Shown in pieces: positions 18,911 to 27,225 of a stretch of DNA of 64,000 bases. How positions within the stretch are numbered: position 1 is the stretch's first letter; each line of letters begins with the position of its first letter. The notes under the pieces were generated by a model, which was not told the DNA's origin, did no database searches, and saw only the letters and a program-made list of their open reading frames with translations. Source of the DNA: Bacteroidales bacterium (GTDB taxonomy: Bacteria; Bacteroidota; Bacteroidia; Bacteroidales; UBA932); assembly GCA_017959005.1 (NCBI GenBank), contig JAGDBO010000007.1:29604-93603 (forward strand). Reading direction: 5' to 3'. Position numbers and translations under genes: made by a program.

Positions 18911-19288
18911 TTATTCGTTAGTCTCTTTTTTCTCAGCAGCTGCGCCGCTCTTCTTAGCAGCCCAGTTTGCTCTTCTCTTCTCTGCGTAAGCAACAGCATC
19001 TTTGTCCATTGCAAAAGTGAGGAAGCGGATAACTCTCTCATCTCTGCGATACTGTGTCTCAAGCTTTTCAATAAATTCAGGCTCTGCCTGGAACTCTACC
19101 AAGTGGTAGAATCCTGAAGTCTTTTTCTGGATAGGGTAGGCAAGTTTCTTCAGCCCCCAATCCTCTTCACTGACAACCTTGCCGCCGTTCTCCTTTATAA
19201 GGGAGATGTACTTGGCCGCCGTTTCCTTCATCTGAGCTTCAGACAAAACGGGAGTTGCAATGAAAACGGTTTCGTAATTCTTTAACAT
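18911..19288 (-). CDS. rpsF: 30S ribosomal protein bS6
   Basis: A 125-residue small-subunit protein and the first gene of the rpsF-rpsR-rplI operon. The start at 19288 gives [19 protein letters not shown], the normal bS6 N-terminus; an earlier ATG at 19348 adds 20 residues that do not belong to the family. [19 protein letters not shown] and [12 protein letters not shown] are typical bS6 segments, and the C-terminal tail (after about residue 105) is Ala/Lys/Glu-rich. A -7 element on the minus strand lies at 19319-19326. Confidence 0.97.
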   Translation of the reverse strand: MLKNYETVFIATPVLSEAQMKETAAKYISLIKENGGKVVSEEDWGLKKLAYPIQKKTSGFYHLVEFQAEPEFIEKLETQYRRDERVIRFLTFAMDKDAVAYAEKRRANWAAKKSGAAAEKKETNE

Positions 19289-19318
19289 CTCTTTTAAATT
19301 TTGTTTGTAAATGGGCTG

Positions 19319-19326
19319 CAAAGATA
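19319..19326 (-). promoter_or_regulatory. rpsF operon -7 promoter element
   Basis: Minus-strand TATCTTTG, 30 bases upstream of the bS6 start. An ATTG at 19346-19349 (minus strand), 19 bases away, is a near match for the -33 element. Confidence 0.55.
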
Positions 19327-19375
19327 GTAAAAACTTCAAAACCTCCAATTTTTTTAGATTTCTTTGAAAAAAGTG

Positions 19376-19383
19376 TAGCTTTG
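19376..19383 (+). promoter_or_regulatory. M16 protease gene -7 promoter element
   Basis: TAGCTTTG, matching TAnnTTTG, 53 bases before the chosen start at 19437. A TTTA 19 bases upstream is a weak -33 match. The element is divergent from the rpsF promoter. Confidence 0.5.
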
Positions 19384-19436
19384 TGAGTTTTCATACGTCA
19401 TTATATATAGGAATAAACCAAATAAAAGTTTTAGAT

Positions 19437-22247
19437 ATGAAAAAGTTTGTAATTCTCCTTTCTATGATGCTGATTGCCGCCTTCTCATTCGGCCAGCAGA
19501 TAGAGTATTTGGAGATGGACCCTACCGTAAGGGTCGGTAAACTGGAGAACGGTCTTACCTATTTTATTAAGAAGAACGCAAATCCTGAGAAGAGGGCTGA
19601 GTTCTACATTGCCACCAATGTAGGTGCAATTAACGAAACTCCGGCTCAGAGAGGACTTGCTCACTTTTTGGAGCACATGTGCTTTAACGGAAACAAAGAT
19701 TTCCCGGGCAATACAATGCTCTCATACTTAGAGAAGAACGGTCTTATCTTCGGAGCAAACATTAACGCTATGACCGGAGTTGAGAGTACCGTATACACAC
19801 TTAACGCCATTCCTACAGACAAGCAGTTCCTTGTAGATACTGCATTGGTTGTTCTGCAGAATGATGCAGCCTTTGTAACCAATGACTTTGGTGAGGTTGA
19901 GAAGGAGAGAGGCGTTATTATAGAGGAGTGGAGAGGCGGTAATACCGCTCAGAGACGCCAGCAGGAGGCTCTTTTTGAGGTTCTCTTTAAGGGTTCCAAG
20001 TATGCTACCTGCAACGTCATAGGAGACGAGCAGTGCCTTTCAACATTTGATCCTCAGGAGCTTGTAAACTTCTACAAAACTTGGTACTATCCGGCAAACC
20101 AGGCTATTATAGTTGTGGGTGATGTAGATATGGATTATATAGAGAGCAAGATTAAAGAGTACTTCAGCATTATCCCTAAGAAGGAGCAGACTCCTGTAAA
20201 AGAGAAGATTACCGTGCCGGACAATAACGAGCCTCTTGTAAAGGTCTTCACGGATCCTGAAGTCTTTGCTTCAACCTGTATCTTAATCAACAAGCAGCCT
20301 GCTATGCCTAAGGCATATAAGACTACTAAACCGGGACTTCTTATCAACATGCTTAAGAGCCTGATTTCAAGCATGGTTAACGAGCGCTTTGATGATGCTT
20401 CAAAAGAGCCGAACGCACCATTCGTTCAATCTGCATTTGCTATGACAAGCCTTATGGAGCCTATGGATGGCGTTATGTGTCAGATAGTTATAAAGAACAA
20501 TCAGAACGAGGAGGCTATTAAGAAAGCCATCGAGATTGTGCGCCAGGCTGAGAAGTTCGGTTTCACTCAGGAGGAGTTTGACAGAGCAAAGGCTTCATTA
20601 CTGCGCGGTTACCAGTCCATGGAGGATAAGGCTGCTACCAGAAACAACCGTCAGTTGGCAAATCAGTACGTTCAGTACTTCCTCAGCAACGAGCCTTACT
20701 GTGATCCGGCTTACCTCAATTCTCAGGCAAAAGAGTTGATGGCAATGCTTAATCTGGATATGGTTAACCGTGCTGTTGCACAGGGTCTTATGCCTACTAC
20801 AAACAACGTAGTATTCTTTGCGGCTCCTAAGAAGGAGGGCGTGGCAGTTCCTACAGAGGAGCAACTGCTCGCATATGTTAATGAGGGTTATGCTGCAGAG
20901 ATTCAGCCTCTTAAGAGCGAGGAGATAGCAAAAGAACTTCTGGATCCTGCATCAATCAAAGAGGGAAAGATTAAGAAGTCATCTAAGGGATATCTGGATT
21001 GCACAGTATGGACACTCAGCAACGGAGTTGAGGTATATCTCTATCCAACAGATGTTAATAAAGACAGAGTCTCTATAGATTTTGTACAGAAGGGCGGTAG
21101 ATCTCTCCTTCCTGCAGAGATTCTTCCAAGCTTTGAGAATGACGTACTCTATTTCTATAAGAACAACTGCGGTACTGCAGGCTTCTCAGAGAGCGTGCTC
21201 AATAAGATGCTTGCTGGTAAGAGCGTTAGCGTATCCAACTATGTTAACGAGAGTTACAGCGGTGTAGCAGGCAGCTGCTCTACCAAGGATATTGAGACTG
21301 CAATGCAGCTTCTCTATCTGGAGTACACCCAGCCTAGAAGTGACGAGAAGGAGTTTGAGTCTACCCTCTCTACTATGAAGGTTCTTGCTCAGAACATTGA
21401 GAACTCTCCTGAGTATCAGTTCCAGAAACTCCTCAGCAACGTTGAGAACAACAACAATCCTAGAGCGGAGATATTCAGCAAGGAGATAGTTGAAAAGGTT
21501 AACGTCAACGATATTAAGAAGGGTCATCAGATTCTCTTCGGAGATGCTACTGGTGCTAAGTTGTATATTGTGGGAGACTTTGATGTTGAGACAATTAAGC
21601 CGCTGGTAGAGAAGTATGTTGCCTCTCTTCCTGCAAAGAGCAAGAAGGCTCGTGAGATTGTAAACCACAAACTCTATCCTGCTTCAGGTACCTTTGATGT
21701 TAACGAGAGCGTTAAGATGCAGAACCCTGCAGTTTATGTAGCAATCATATACAACGGAGAGATGGCTAAGACTCCGGAGAACACCCTGGTAATGAACGCA
21801 TTCAGATATATTATGAGAATGCGTTACCTCAACTCGCTCAGAGAGGAGGACGGCGGAACCTACACTCCTAGCGCAACCGGTAATATCTCAGCAATACCTA
21901 ATCAGAGATACAACTTTGAGATCTCATTCAATACCGGTAAGGAGAAAGTTGCCACTCTTCTGGAGAGAGCTTACAGCGGTATGGAGGTGATGGCTAAGGA
22001 GGGTCCTACAGATGAGGAGATGACAAAGACCATTGAGATGCTTAAGAAGAACATTCCTGAATCCAAGAAGCAGCAATCTTACTGGCAGGGTCTTCTTGAG
22101 AACTACTACAACAATAACGGCTATGACGGAGTGGTTACGGATGAACTTATTGACAAAATTGTTACAAAGGAGAACATCCAGGCTATGGGTCGTAAAATTG
22201 TAGAAAATGGTAACAGGATTACGGTAAAACTTGCTCCTCAAGAGTAA
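19437..22247 (+). CDS. M16 family zinc metallopeptidase, exported
   Basis: A 936-residue pitrilysin-type protease made of two M16 halves. The start at 19437 gives a standard signal peptide ending in FGQQ; the ATG at 19383 overlaps the -7 promoter element and is unlikely. The active half carries the inverted zinc motif HFLEH (about residues 75-79), with the third ligand expected in EVEKERGVIIEEWRGG some 75 residues later. The C-terminal half (after about 520) is the inactive partner that closes the chamber. Periplasmic degradation of small peptides is the likely role. The gene stands alone between divergent and downstream promoters. Confidence 0.93.
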   Translation: MKKFVILLSMMLIAAFSFGQQIEYLEMDPTVRVGKLENGLTYFIKKNANPEKRAEFYIATNVGAINETPAQRGLAHFLEHMCFNGNKDFPGNTMLSYLEKNGLIFGANINAMTGVESTVYTLNAIPTDKQFLVDTALVVLQNDAAFVTNDFGEVEKERGVIIEEWRGGNTAQRRQQEALFEVLFKGSKYATCNVIGDEQCLSTFDPQELVNFYKTWYYPANQAIIVVGDVDMDYIESKIKEYFSIIPKKEQTPVKEKITVPDNNEPLVKVFTDPEVFASTCILINKQPAMPKAYKTTKPGLLINMLKSLISSMVNERFDDASKEPNAPFVQSAFAMTSLMEPMDGVMCQIVIKNNQNEEAIKKAIEIVRQAEKFGFTQEEFDRAKASLLRGYQSMEDKAATRNNRQLANQYVQYFLSNEPYCDPAYLNSQAKELMAMLNLDMVNRAVAQGLMPTTNNVVFFAAPKKEGVAVPTEEQLLAYVNEGYAAEIQPLKSEEIAKELLDPASIKEGKIKKSSKGYLDCTVWTLSNGVEVYLYPTDVNKDRVSIDFVQKGGRSLLPAEILPSFENDVLYFYKNNCGTAGFSESVLNKMLAGKSVSVSNYVNESYSGVAGSCSTKDIETAMQLLYLEYTQPRSDEKEFESTLSTMKVLAQNIENSPEYQFQKLLSNVENNNNPRAEIFSKEIVEKVNVNDIKKGHQILFGDATGAKLYIVGDFDVETIKPLVEKYVASLPAKSKKAREIVNHKLYPASGTFDVNESVKMQNPAVYVAIIYNGEMAKTPENTLVMNAFRYIMRMRYLNSLREEDGGTYTPSATGNISAIPNQRYNFEISFNTGKEKVATLLERAYSGMEVMAKEGPTDEEMTKTIEMLKKNIPESKKQQSYWQGLLENYYNNNGYDGVVTDELIDKIVTKENIQAMGRKIVENGNRITVKLAPQE

Positions 22248-22281
22248 AAACCATATCAAACCAGCTCAAAAACACGATTTT

Positions 22282-22313
22282 TTTGGTAAAATCCGAAAAT
22301 AATCATACTTTTG
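22282..22313 (+). promoter_or_regulatory. Promoter of first OmpA-type gene
   Basis: A full Bacteroidota promoter: TTTG at 22282-22285, 20 bases, then TACTTTTG at 22306-22313. It leaves an untranslated leader of roughly 50 bases that is A-rich and includes a short AAACAT repeat. The strong match fits a highly expressed envelope protein. Confidence 0.8.
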
Positions 22314-22369
22314 TGGCTGGTTGAACAAGAATCGACTATTAACAAACATAAACATAAACTCATTTTAAA

Positions 22370-23578
22370 ATGAAAAAGTTCTTTTTAACAATTGCAGTTT
22401 TCGCTTTAGCTGTAGCTAGCGTAAACGCACAGGTTGTTAAGGGTGCTGAGGCTCAAACCAAGAGAGGCCCTTATGAGACTAACGGTCTGTTCGATAACGT
22501 ATTTATCGGTGCAGCCGGTGGTGTAAACGTTTATTTCGGTGAAAATGACAACGATTTAAAATTCACTAAGAGATTGGCTCCTGCAGTTCAGGGCTATATC
22601 GGAAAGTGGGTTACCCCTTGCGTAGGTCTTAGAGTAGGTTACTACGGAATCAAGGCTAAGGGTGTTACTTATGATCATCTGAACCCTTTCGTTACAGGTG
22701 GTGTTGCTACTAAGCATGGTCTTGGTGGATGGAAGCAGGAAATGAACCAAAACTATGTAAGAGGTGACGTTATGTGGAACATCTCTAACGCTATTTCCGG
22801 CTACAGATCAGATCGTTTTGTAGACTTTGCTCCTTACATTGGTGCAGGTGTTATGTGGAACAGATCTAAGAACAAGTTTGCTGGCAAGTATGCTCGTCAC
22901 CATGAGTTCGCAGTATCAGTTGGTTTGTACACTATGTTCCGCGTTGCTCCGGCTTTGGACATCACTTTGGATGTTAACGGTAGCATGATGAACCAGAGAT
23001 ATGAGAGCGAGGTTGGCGGTCATCGCCGTGAAGGCATCGCTTCTGCATCCCTCGGTCTTGCTTATCAGTTCAAGAACAGAGAGTTCTCAAGAGCACACGC
23101 TGCTGTTGACGTAACTCCTTACAACAACAAGATTAAGGATCTCAACTCTGCAATTGAGAACGCTAACGCTCTCAACAAGAAGCTCCAGGACGAGCTCGCA
23201 GCAGAGAAGGGTAAGAAGAAGGGTGAGACTGTAATCGTTAAGGAAGGTGAGACTAAGATCGTTCCTTCTCCATTTGCAGTTTACTTCAAGCTTGGTAAGG
23301 CAACTCTTACTGAGGCTCAGGTTAACAGCATTAAGTACTTCGTTGAGAATGCAATGGCTACTAACAAGGACCGCGTATTCGAGATCGACGGTGCTGCTGA
23401 CAGCGCAACTGGTTCTGTTAAGACTAACGAGAAACTCGGTCAGGCTCGTCTTGACGCAGTTTTGAAGGTTATCAAGGCTTGTGGTGGTAACTACAAGATT
23501 GCTGACAAGAACCTTGGTGGTACAATGCAGTTCAGCCAGACTGACAAGACCCTCAACCGTGTAGTTGTTATCAAATAA
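22370..23578 (+). CDS. OmpA family outer-membrane protein, copy 1
   Basis: A 402-residue protein: signal peptide ending in VNAQ (residues 1-21), an eight-strand-type barrel region (about 40-245), a lysine/glutamate coiled linker (about 260-290) and an OmpA-like C-terminal domain. The peptidoglycan-binding part includes FKLGKATLTEAQ, DGAADSATG with the expected aspartate, NEKLGQARLDAV with the expected arginine, and the end LNRVVVIK. It should link the outer membrane to peptidoglycan. The codon choice is more biased to T-ending Gly, Ala and Thr codons than in the neighbours, suggesting high expression. A paralogue follows at 23715. Confidence 0.9.
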   Translation: MKKFFLTIAVFALAVASVNAQVVKGAEAQTKRGPYETNGLFDNVFIGAAGGVNVYFGENDNDLKFTKRLAPAVQGYIGKWVTPCVGLRVGYYGIKAKGVTYDHLNPFVTGGVATKHGLGGWKQEMNQNYVRGDVMWNISNAISGYRSDRFVDFAPYIGAGVMWNRSKNKFAGKYARHHEFAVSVGLYTMFRVAPALDITLDVNGSMMNQRYESEVGGHRREGIASASLGLAYQFKNREFSRAHAAVDVTPYNNKIKDLNSAIENANALNKKLQDELAAEKGKKKGETVIVKEGETKIVPSPFAVYFKLGKATLTEAQVNSIKYFVENAMATNKDRVFEIDGAADSATGSVKTNEKLGQARLDAVLKVIKACGGNYKIADKNLGGTMQFSQTDKTLNRVVVIK

Positions 23579-23600
23579 TTACAATTAGGTTAAGAAATTA

Positions 23601-23629
23601 AGCCGTTCCTTAGGGAGCGGCTTTTTTTT
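23601..23629 (+). terminator. Terminator after first OmpA-type gene
   Basis: The stem AGCCGTTCC pairs with GGAGCGGCT, including one G-T pair, and is followed by a run of eight T. It separates the two OmpA-type genes into independent transcripts. Confidence 0.85.
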
Positions 23630-23639
23630 ATTGTATGTC

Positions 23640-23669
23640 TTGATTTATGGCATTTTATTACTATATTTG
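23640..23669 (+). promoter_or_regulatory. Promoter of second OmpA-type gene
   Basis: TATATTTG at 23662-23669, preceded 19 bases upstream by TTG at 23640-23642 (CTTG against the TTTG consensus). It fixes the start of the second gene at 23715, not at the ATG at 23631, which lies upstream of the promoter. Confidence 0.65.
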
Positions 23670-23714
23670 CAATTGCTACATGCTAAAATGAAAGTAAACC
23701 AAAAATTAACTAAT

Positions 23715-24947
23715 ATGAATTTGAAAAAACTATTTGTAACTGTTGCTGTATGCGCGCTTGCAGTAGTAAGCGTTAATGCACAGGTTGTTAGAGGCGCTGA
23801 GGCTCAGACCAAGAGAGGTCCTTATGAGACTAACCGTCTGTTTGACAACGTATTCATTGGTGTTGCCGGTGGTATTAACTGGTATCAGGGAGAGCAGGAT
23901 CATCAGCTCAACTACAAGGACAGAGCACGTCACTCTATCCAGGCTTACATTGGTAAGTGGATTACCCCATCTGTAGGTCTCAGACTCGGATGGTATGGTG
24001 GAAAGGCTAGAGGATTCTACTACAATGACAAAGTAACTCCTACTACTCCTGCATGGTCTGGAAATCAGTATGTAGACCCTGCTGACAACTATAGCTACGG
24101 CTATATTCAGAAGTTCCGTCCTCATCATTTCAGAGGTGACCTCATGTGGAACATCTCTAACGTGATTGGCGGCTACAGAACAGACCGTTTCGTAGAGTTT
24201 GCTCCTTACTTAGGTGCAGGTTTCATTGTAAATCTTGCTCCTGGTGAGCACAAGTTCCGCAAACAGGGACACCACGAGTTCGCTGGTACAGTTGGTTTGT
24301 ACACAATGTTCCGCGTATGCTCCGCTTTGGACGTTACTTTGGATATCAACCAGTCTATGTTCAATCAGGCACTTGACGGTGACACAAGACACCATCGCAG
24401 AGAGTATATGGGTAGTGTAGCTCTCGGTCTTGCTTATCAGTTTAGAAACAGAGAGTTCCACCGTTCACACGCAGCTGTTGACGTAACTCCTCTTAACAAC
24501 AAGATTAAGGATCTCAACGGTGCTCTTGATGCTATCAACGCAAAGAACAACAAGCTTAAGAGTGACCTTGACGCTGAGAAGGCTAAGAAGCCTGCTGAGA
24601 CAATTATCGTAAAGGGCGAGACCAAGTACACTCCTGCTCCATTTGCAGTTTACTTCCCACTCGGAAAGGCAACTCTTACAGAGGATCAGGTTAAGAGTAT
24701 CCAGTACTTTGTTAAGACCTCTATGGAGAGCAGCAAGGATCGCGTATTTGAGATTTGCGGTGCTGCAGACAGCGCAACAGGTTCTGCTAAGACTAATGAG
24801 AAACTCGGTCAGGCTCGTCTTGACGCAGTTTTGAACGTTATCAAGGCTTGCGGTGGAAACTACAAGATCTCTGATAAGAACCTTGGTGGAACAAGCGAGT
24901 TCAGCTCTAAGGACAGCAAACTTAACCGTGTTGTTGTAGTTAGATAA
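23715..24947 (+). CDS. OmpA family outer-membrane protein, copy 2
   Basis: A 410-residue paralogue of the preceding gene. Signal peptide (residues 1-23, ending VNAQ), the shared block GAEAQTKRGPYET just after it, the barrel region, a coiled linker and the OmpA-like domain appear in the same order. In the C-terminal domain, FEIDGAADSATG of copy 1 is FEICGAADSATG here, but the following aspartate and the NEKLGQARLDAV arginine are kept. The barrel loops differ most (for example an insertion around residues 105-125), as expected for surface-exposed parts. It has its own promoter and terminator, so the two copies can be regulated separately. Confidence 0.9.
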   Translation: MNLKKLFVTVAVCALAVVSVNAQVVRGAEAQTKRGPYETNRLFDNVFIGVAGGINWYQGEQDHQLNYKDRARHSIQAYIGKWITPSVGLRLGWYGGKARGFYYNDKVTPTTPAWSGNQYVDPADNYSYGYIQKFRPHHFRGDLMWNISNVIGGYRTDRFVEFAPYLGAGFIVNLAPGEHKFRKQGHHEFAGTVGLYTMFRVCSALDVTLDINQSMFNQALDGDTRHHRREYMGSVALGLAYQFRNREFHRSHAAVDVTPLNNKIKDLNGALDAINAKNNKLKSDLDAEKAKKPAETIIVKGETKYTPAPFAVYFPLGKATLTEDQVKSIQYFVKTSMESSKDRVFEICGAADSATGSAKTNEKLGQARLDAVLNVIKACGGNYKISDKNLGGTSEFSSKDSKLNRVVVVR

Positions 24948-24969
24948 TCTTGAACTTCTTACAAACTAG

Positions 24970-24998
24970 AGGAGGGAGGCTGAGGCTTCCCTCCTTTT
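24970..24998 (+). terminator. Terminator after second OmpA-type gene
   Basis: An 11-bp stem, AGGAGGGAGGC with GCTTCCCTCCT (one G-T pair), closes a TGAG tetraloop and is followed by TTTTG-TTTT. Its T run overlaps the -33 element of the next gene. Confidence 0.85.
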
Positions 24999-25026
24999 GT
25001 TTTATGGCCCATTTAAACTATCTTTG
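24996..25026 (+). promoter_or_regulatory. Promoter of Kdo-kinase-like gene
   Basis: TTTG at 24996-24999, 19 bases, then TATCTTTG at 25019-25026; a perfect match to the Bacteroidota consensus. A short palindrome ACTGTCAACAGT (25029-25040) lies at the expected transcription start. Confidence 0.8.
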
Positions 25027-25047
25027 TAACTGTCAACAGTAAAGAGT

Positions 25048-25827
25048 ATGAAAGTAGTTGTCAATCCGGAATTTATTGCCTTAAAGGGTTTTGTGGAGAA
25101 CGTTCTCTCTCACTCCTATAACGCAACCGAGACATACCGCGCCTTCCGTAACATAGTAGAAGATGTAACTGTAAACGGAGTGCGTATGGTTGTAAAACGT
25201 TTTCGTAAACCAACCGAGTTCAACCGCATTGTTTACACCTTCATCCGCCCTACAAAAGCAAAGCGTTCATACAACTACTCTCTCCGTCTTAAAAGTATGG
25301 GAATAGATGTTCCTGCTCCAATAGGTTACGTTGAGAAGAGAAAGGGACTCTTCTTCCACACAGGCTGCTACGTCTCTCTTTACACAGACTACAGAAGCGT
25401 AAAGGATTTTGAAAGCCCGGAAAAGAGAGATCAGATGGAGCACTTCTTAAAAGAGTTCACGGACTTTATTGTGGAGTTCCACTCTAAGAAACTGGTTCAT
25501 AATGACTTCAACGTAGACAACATTCTTTACAAAGTTATAGACGGTCACTATTGTTTCCAGCTTATAGACCTCAACCGCGTTCAGTTTAACAACCGCAGCC
25601 TCAACAAGTGCGCCAAGGATATAAGCAGCATTCACTTTGACAAAAAGATAATGGACAAAGTGATAGATGACTACTGCCGCCTCCGTTCAATAGATAAAGA
25701 AAAGTTCCTCAAACTGGTAGAGAACAACCGCAACCACTCCAAGAGAGTCTCCCATATAAAAGACATAATACTAGGCCCTTTGGGACTCCGTAAAAGCGCA
25801 CAGGCAAGAAGAAAGATCTCTCAGTAG
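25048..25827 (+). CDS. Lipopolysaccharide (Kdo/WaaP-type) kinase family protein
   Basis: A 259-residue protein-kinase-fold enzyme of the Kdo/WaaP family, which phosphorylates sugars of the lipopolysaccharide inner core. The catalytic loop HNDFNVDNIL has Asp153 and Asn158, and the metal-binding aspartate is Asp174 in LIDLNR. A lysine of VRMVVKRF near residue 50 probably contacts ATP. No signal peptide or membrane segment is seen, so it should act on the cytoplasmic face. It is a single gene with its own promoter and ends flush against the convergent HU-domain gene. The exact substrate cannot be read from the sequence. Confidence 0.85.
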   Translation: MKVVVNPEFIALKGFVENVLSHSYNATETYRAFRNIVEDVTVNGVRMVVKRFRKPTEFNRIVYTFIRPTKAKRSYNYSLRLKSMGIDVPAPIGYVEKRKGLFFHTGCYVSLYTDYRSVKDFESPEKRDQMEHFLKEFTDFIVEFHSKKLVHNDFNVDNILYKVIDGHYCFQLIDLNRVQFNNRSLNKCAKDISSIHFDKKIMDKVIDDYCRLRSIDKEKFLKLVENNRNHSKRVSHIKDIILGPLGLRKSAQARRKISQ

Positions 25828-26562
25828 TTAGAGCTTGTAATGAATAATCTTCAGCTCTTCATCACTGTATAGAATCTCCTCAAGAATTGGTCTGAGTGAA
25901 TCTCTGAATATATAGATCAACGCTGCTGCAACCAACAGCACCACTATTATCACAACAATAGTAATCAGCGCCTTAGAAGTGTTGCTCCTCTTTTTCTCGA
26001 TGGTTTCTTTTGCAGGAACTTCTGCGACCTTCTCTATAACAGGCTCTGTAACAGGCTCTACCGCAGGCTCACTGACTTTCTCTTCTACGGGCTCTTCTAC
26101 AACCGGCTCAACAACAGGTTCTTCTGCAGGCTCTTCTACATCTTCATTCAGATCTACTGCCGTAAGACCGAATGTGTCTGTGGAGATTACAAAACCGGGA
26201 GCCGGATCTACGGTGTAACCCTCTCTCTCCGAGAATCTGAAAGTTCCAAATCCTTCAAGGGTTAAAACGCCCTCCTTTTCCGCCTTGGTACGCAGTTCTT
26301 CCAAGTCCTTATAAAGTGCCTGTTTTGCGGCAAAACGGGAGATTTCACGCCTCTTTGCATATTCATTGAGGAGAATATCATTAGAAGAGAGATTGTAGTT
26401 GTTAAAGACCAATTTCTTGGAAGGCGGGGTAACAACCATACCGTCCTCCGAGAAGGATGCGGGAACATCTTCCAATAAGATATAACCCATAAACGGAAGT
26501 ATCAATTCTCCCTCTCTGAGGATGATATCCCTAAACAGACCGGAAAGGAACTCGCTATTCAT
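25828..26562 (-). CDS. HU-CCDC81-type DNA-binding-fold membrane protein
   Basis: A 244-residue protein. The N-terminal ~125 residues look like the paired HU/CCDC81-type domain of Bacteroidota (LSGLFRDIILREGELILPFMG and the later ALYKDLEELRTKAEKEGVLTLEGFGTF). A Pro/Glu/Val-rich spacer with repeated EEPVVEP-like units follows (about 140-195), then one transmembrane helix (about 203-226) and a short tail. Related proteins usually end in a peptidoglycan-binding SPOR domain beyond the helix; here the tail after the helix is only about 18 residues and no SPOR domain is present. A -7 element (minus strand TAACTTTG, 26582-26589) lies upstream. Confidence 0.75.
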   Translation of the reverse strand: MNSEFLSGLFRDIILREGELILPFMGYILLEDVPASFSEDGMVVTPPSKKLVFNNYNLSSNDILLNEYAKRREISRFAAKQALYKDLEELRTKAEKEGVLTLEGFGTFRFSEREGYTVDPAPGFVISTDTFGLTAVDLNEDVEEPAEEPVVEPVVEEPVEEKVSEPAVEPVTEPVIEKVAEVPAKETIEKKRSNTSKALITIVVIIVVLLVAAALIYIFRDSLRPILEEILYSDEELKIIHYKL

Positions 26563-26625
26563 TTTTCTCTTCTTTGTGCTGCAAAGTTATCTATTTTGGG
26601 GATTAATTATAATTATTCTAAAAGA

Positions 26626-26657
26626 TTTGGAGGATTATCAAAAAAAACATACTTTTG
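26626..26657 (+). promoter_or_regulatory. tRNA-Asn promoter
   Basis: TTTG at 26626-26629, 20 bases, TACTTTTG at 26650-26657; a perfect consensus match, 16 bases before the mature tRNA 5' end. Confidence 0.8.
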
Positions 26658-26673
26658 CAGTCCCAAAAGGGAT

Positions 26674-26747
26674 GCCTGCATAGCTCAGTTGGTTAGAGCA
26701 CATGACTGTTAATCATGGGGTCCTAGGTTCAAGTCCTTGTGCAGGCG
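26674..26747 (+). tRNA. tRNA-Asn (GTT)
   Basis: A 74-base cloverleaf: acceptor GCCTGCA with TGCAGGC, D arm GCTC/GAGC, anticodon loop CTGTTAA with anticodon GTT, T loop TTCAAGT and discriminator G, which is right for tRNA-Asn. One mismatch is seen in the T stem. The CCA end is not encoded. Confidence 0.95.
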
Positions 26748-26750
26748 CAA

Positions 26751-26789
26751 AAAAGAGGGGGGTGGCCAGTTAGGTCACCCCCTCTTTTT
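26751..26789. terminator. Bidirectional terminator between tRNA-Asn and H1-like gene
   Basis: A long G/C-rich stem: AAAAGAGGGGGGTGGCC pairs with GGTCACCCCCTCTTTT with one bulge. It has A runs on the left and T runs on the right, so it serves both the tRNA gene and the convergent histone-like gene. Confidence 0.88.
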
Positions 26790-26804
26790 CAATAAGAAAG
26801 GTTA

Positions 26805-27194
26805 TTACTTCTTAGCGCAAGCTTTCTTTGCACAAGCCTTCTTTGCAGGGGCTTTCTTTGCAGCAACTTTCTTTGCAACAGCCTTCTTAACGGTAGCAAC
26901 TTTCTTTGCAACAGCTTTCTTTACAGCAGCTTTCTTTGCAGGAGCAGCCTTCTTAACAGCAGCAACCTTCTTTGCTACGGTCTTCTTAACAGCAGCAACT
27001 TTCTTTGCTACAGTCTTCTTAGCAGCAGCAACCTTCTTTACAACAGCCTTCTTTACAGCAGCTTTCTTAGCAGCTGGTTTTGCAGCCTTCTTAGGAGCAG
27101 CTTTCTTTACGACTTTCTTTGCAGCTGGCTTTGCAGCTTTCTTTGCAGGGGCCTTCTTTGCAGGCGCCTTCTTTGCAACTTTCTTTGTTTCCAT
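26805..27194 (-). CDS. Lys/Ala-rich histone H1-like protein
   Basis: A 129-residue, extremely basic protein made almost only of Lys, Ala, Val and Pro. Units such as KKVAAKKAPAKKA and KKTVAKKVAAV are repeated throughout, as in the C-terminal tails of eukaryotic histone H1, chlamydial Hc2 and Bordetella BpH1. No globular domain is visible. DNA compaction by charge neutralisation is the inferred role. The repeated codons make the gene a likely site of copy-number change by slippage. The opposite strand is also open across this region because of the skewed codons, but that frame is a Phe/Ala-rich artefact. Confidence 0.85.
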   Translation of the reverse strand: METKKVAKKAPAKKAPAKKAAKPAAKKVVKKAAPKKAAKPAAKKAAVKKAVVKKVAAAKKTVAKKVAAVKKTVAKKVAAVKKAAPAKKAAVKKAVAKKVATVKKAVAKKVAAKKAPAKKACAKKACAKK

Positions 27195-27225
27195 AATATT
27201 AGTATAAGATTGTTAGTGTTAGTGC

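Noticed and set aside
23631-23714. Longer start for the second OmpA-type gene
   Set aside because: The ATG at 23631 lies before the promoter and would put residues ahead of a complete signal peptide.
26805-27194. DNA tandem repeat or CRISPR-like array
   Set aside because: The periodicity comes from repeated Lys/Ala codons of one coding frame, with no constant repeat and spacer structure.
26737-27207. Plus-strand 156-residue ORF opposite the histone-like gene
   Set aside because: It is a Phe/Ala/Thr-rich mirror of the Lys/Ala codons and has no start signal or family resemblance.
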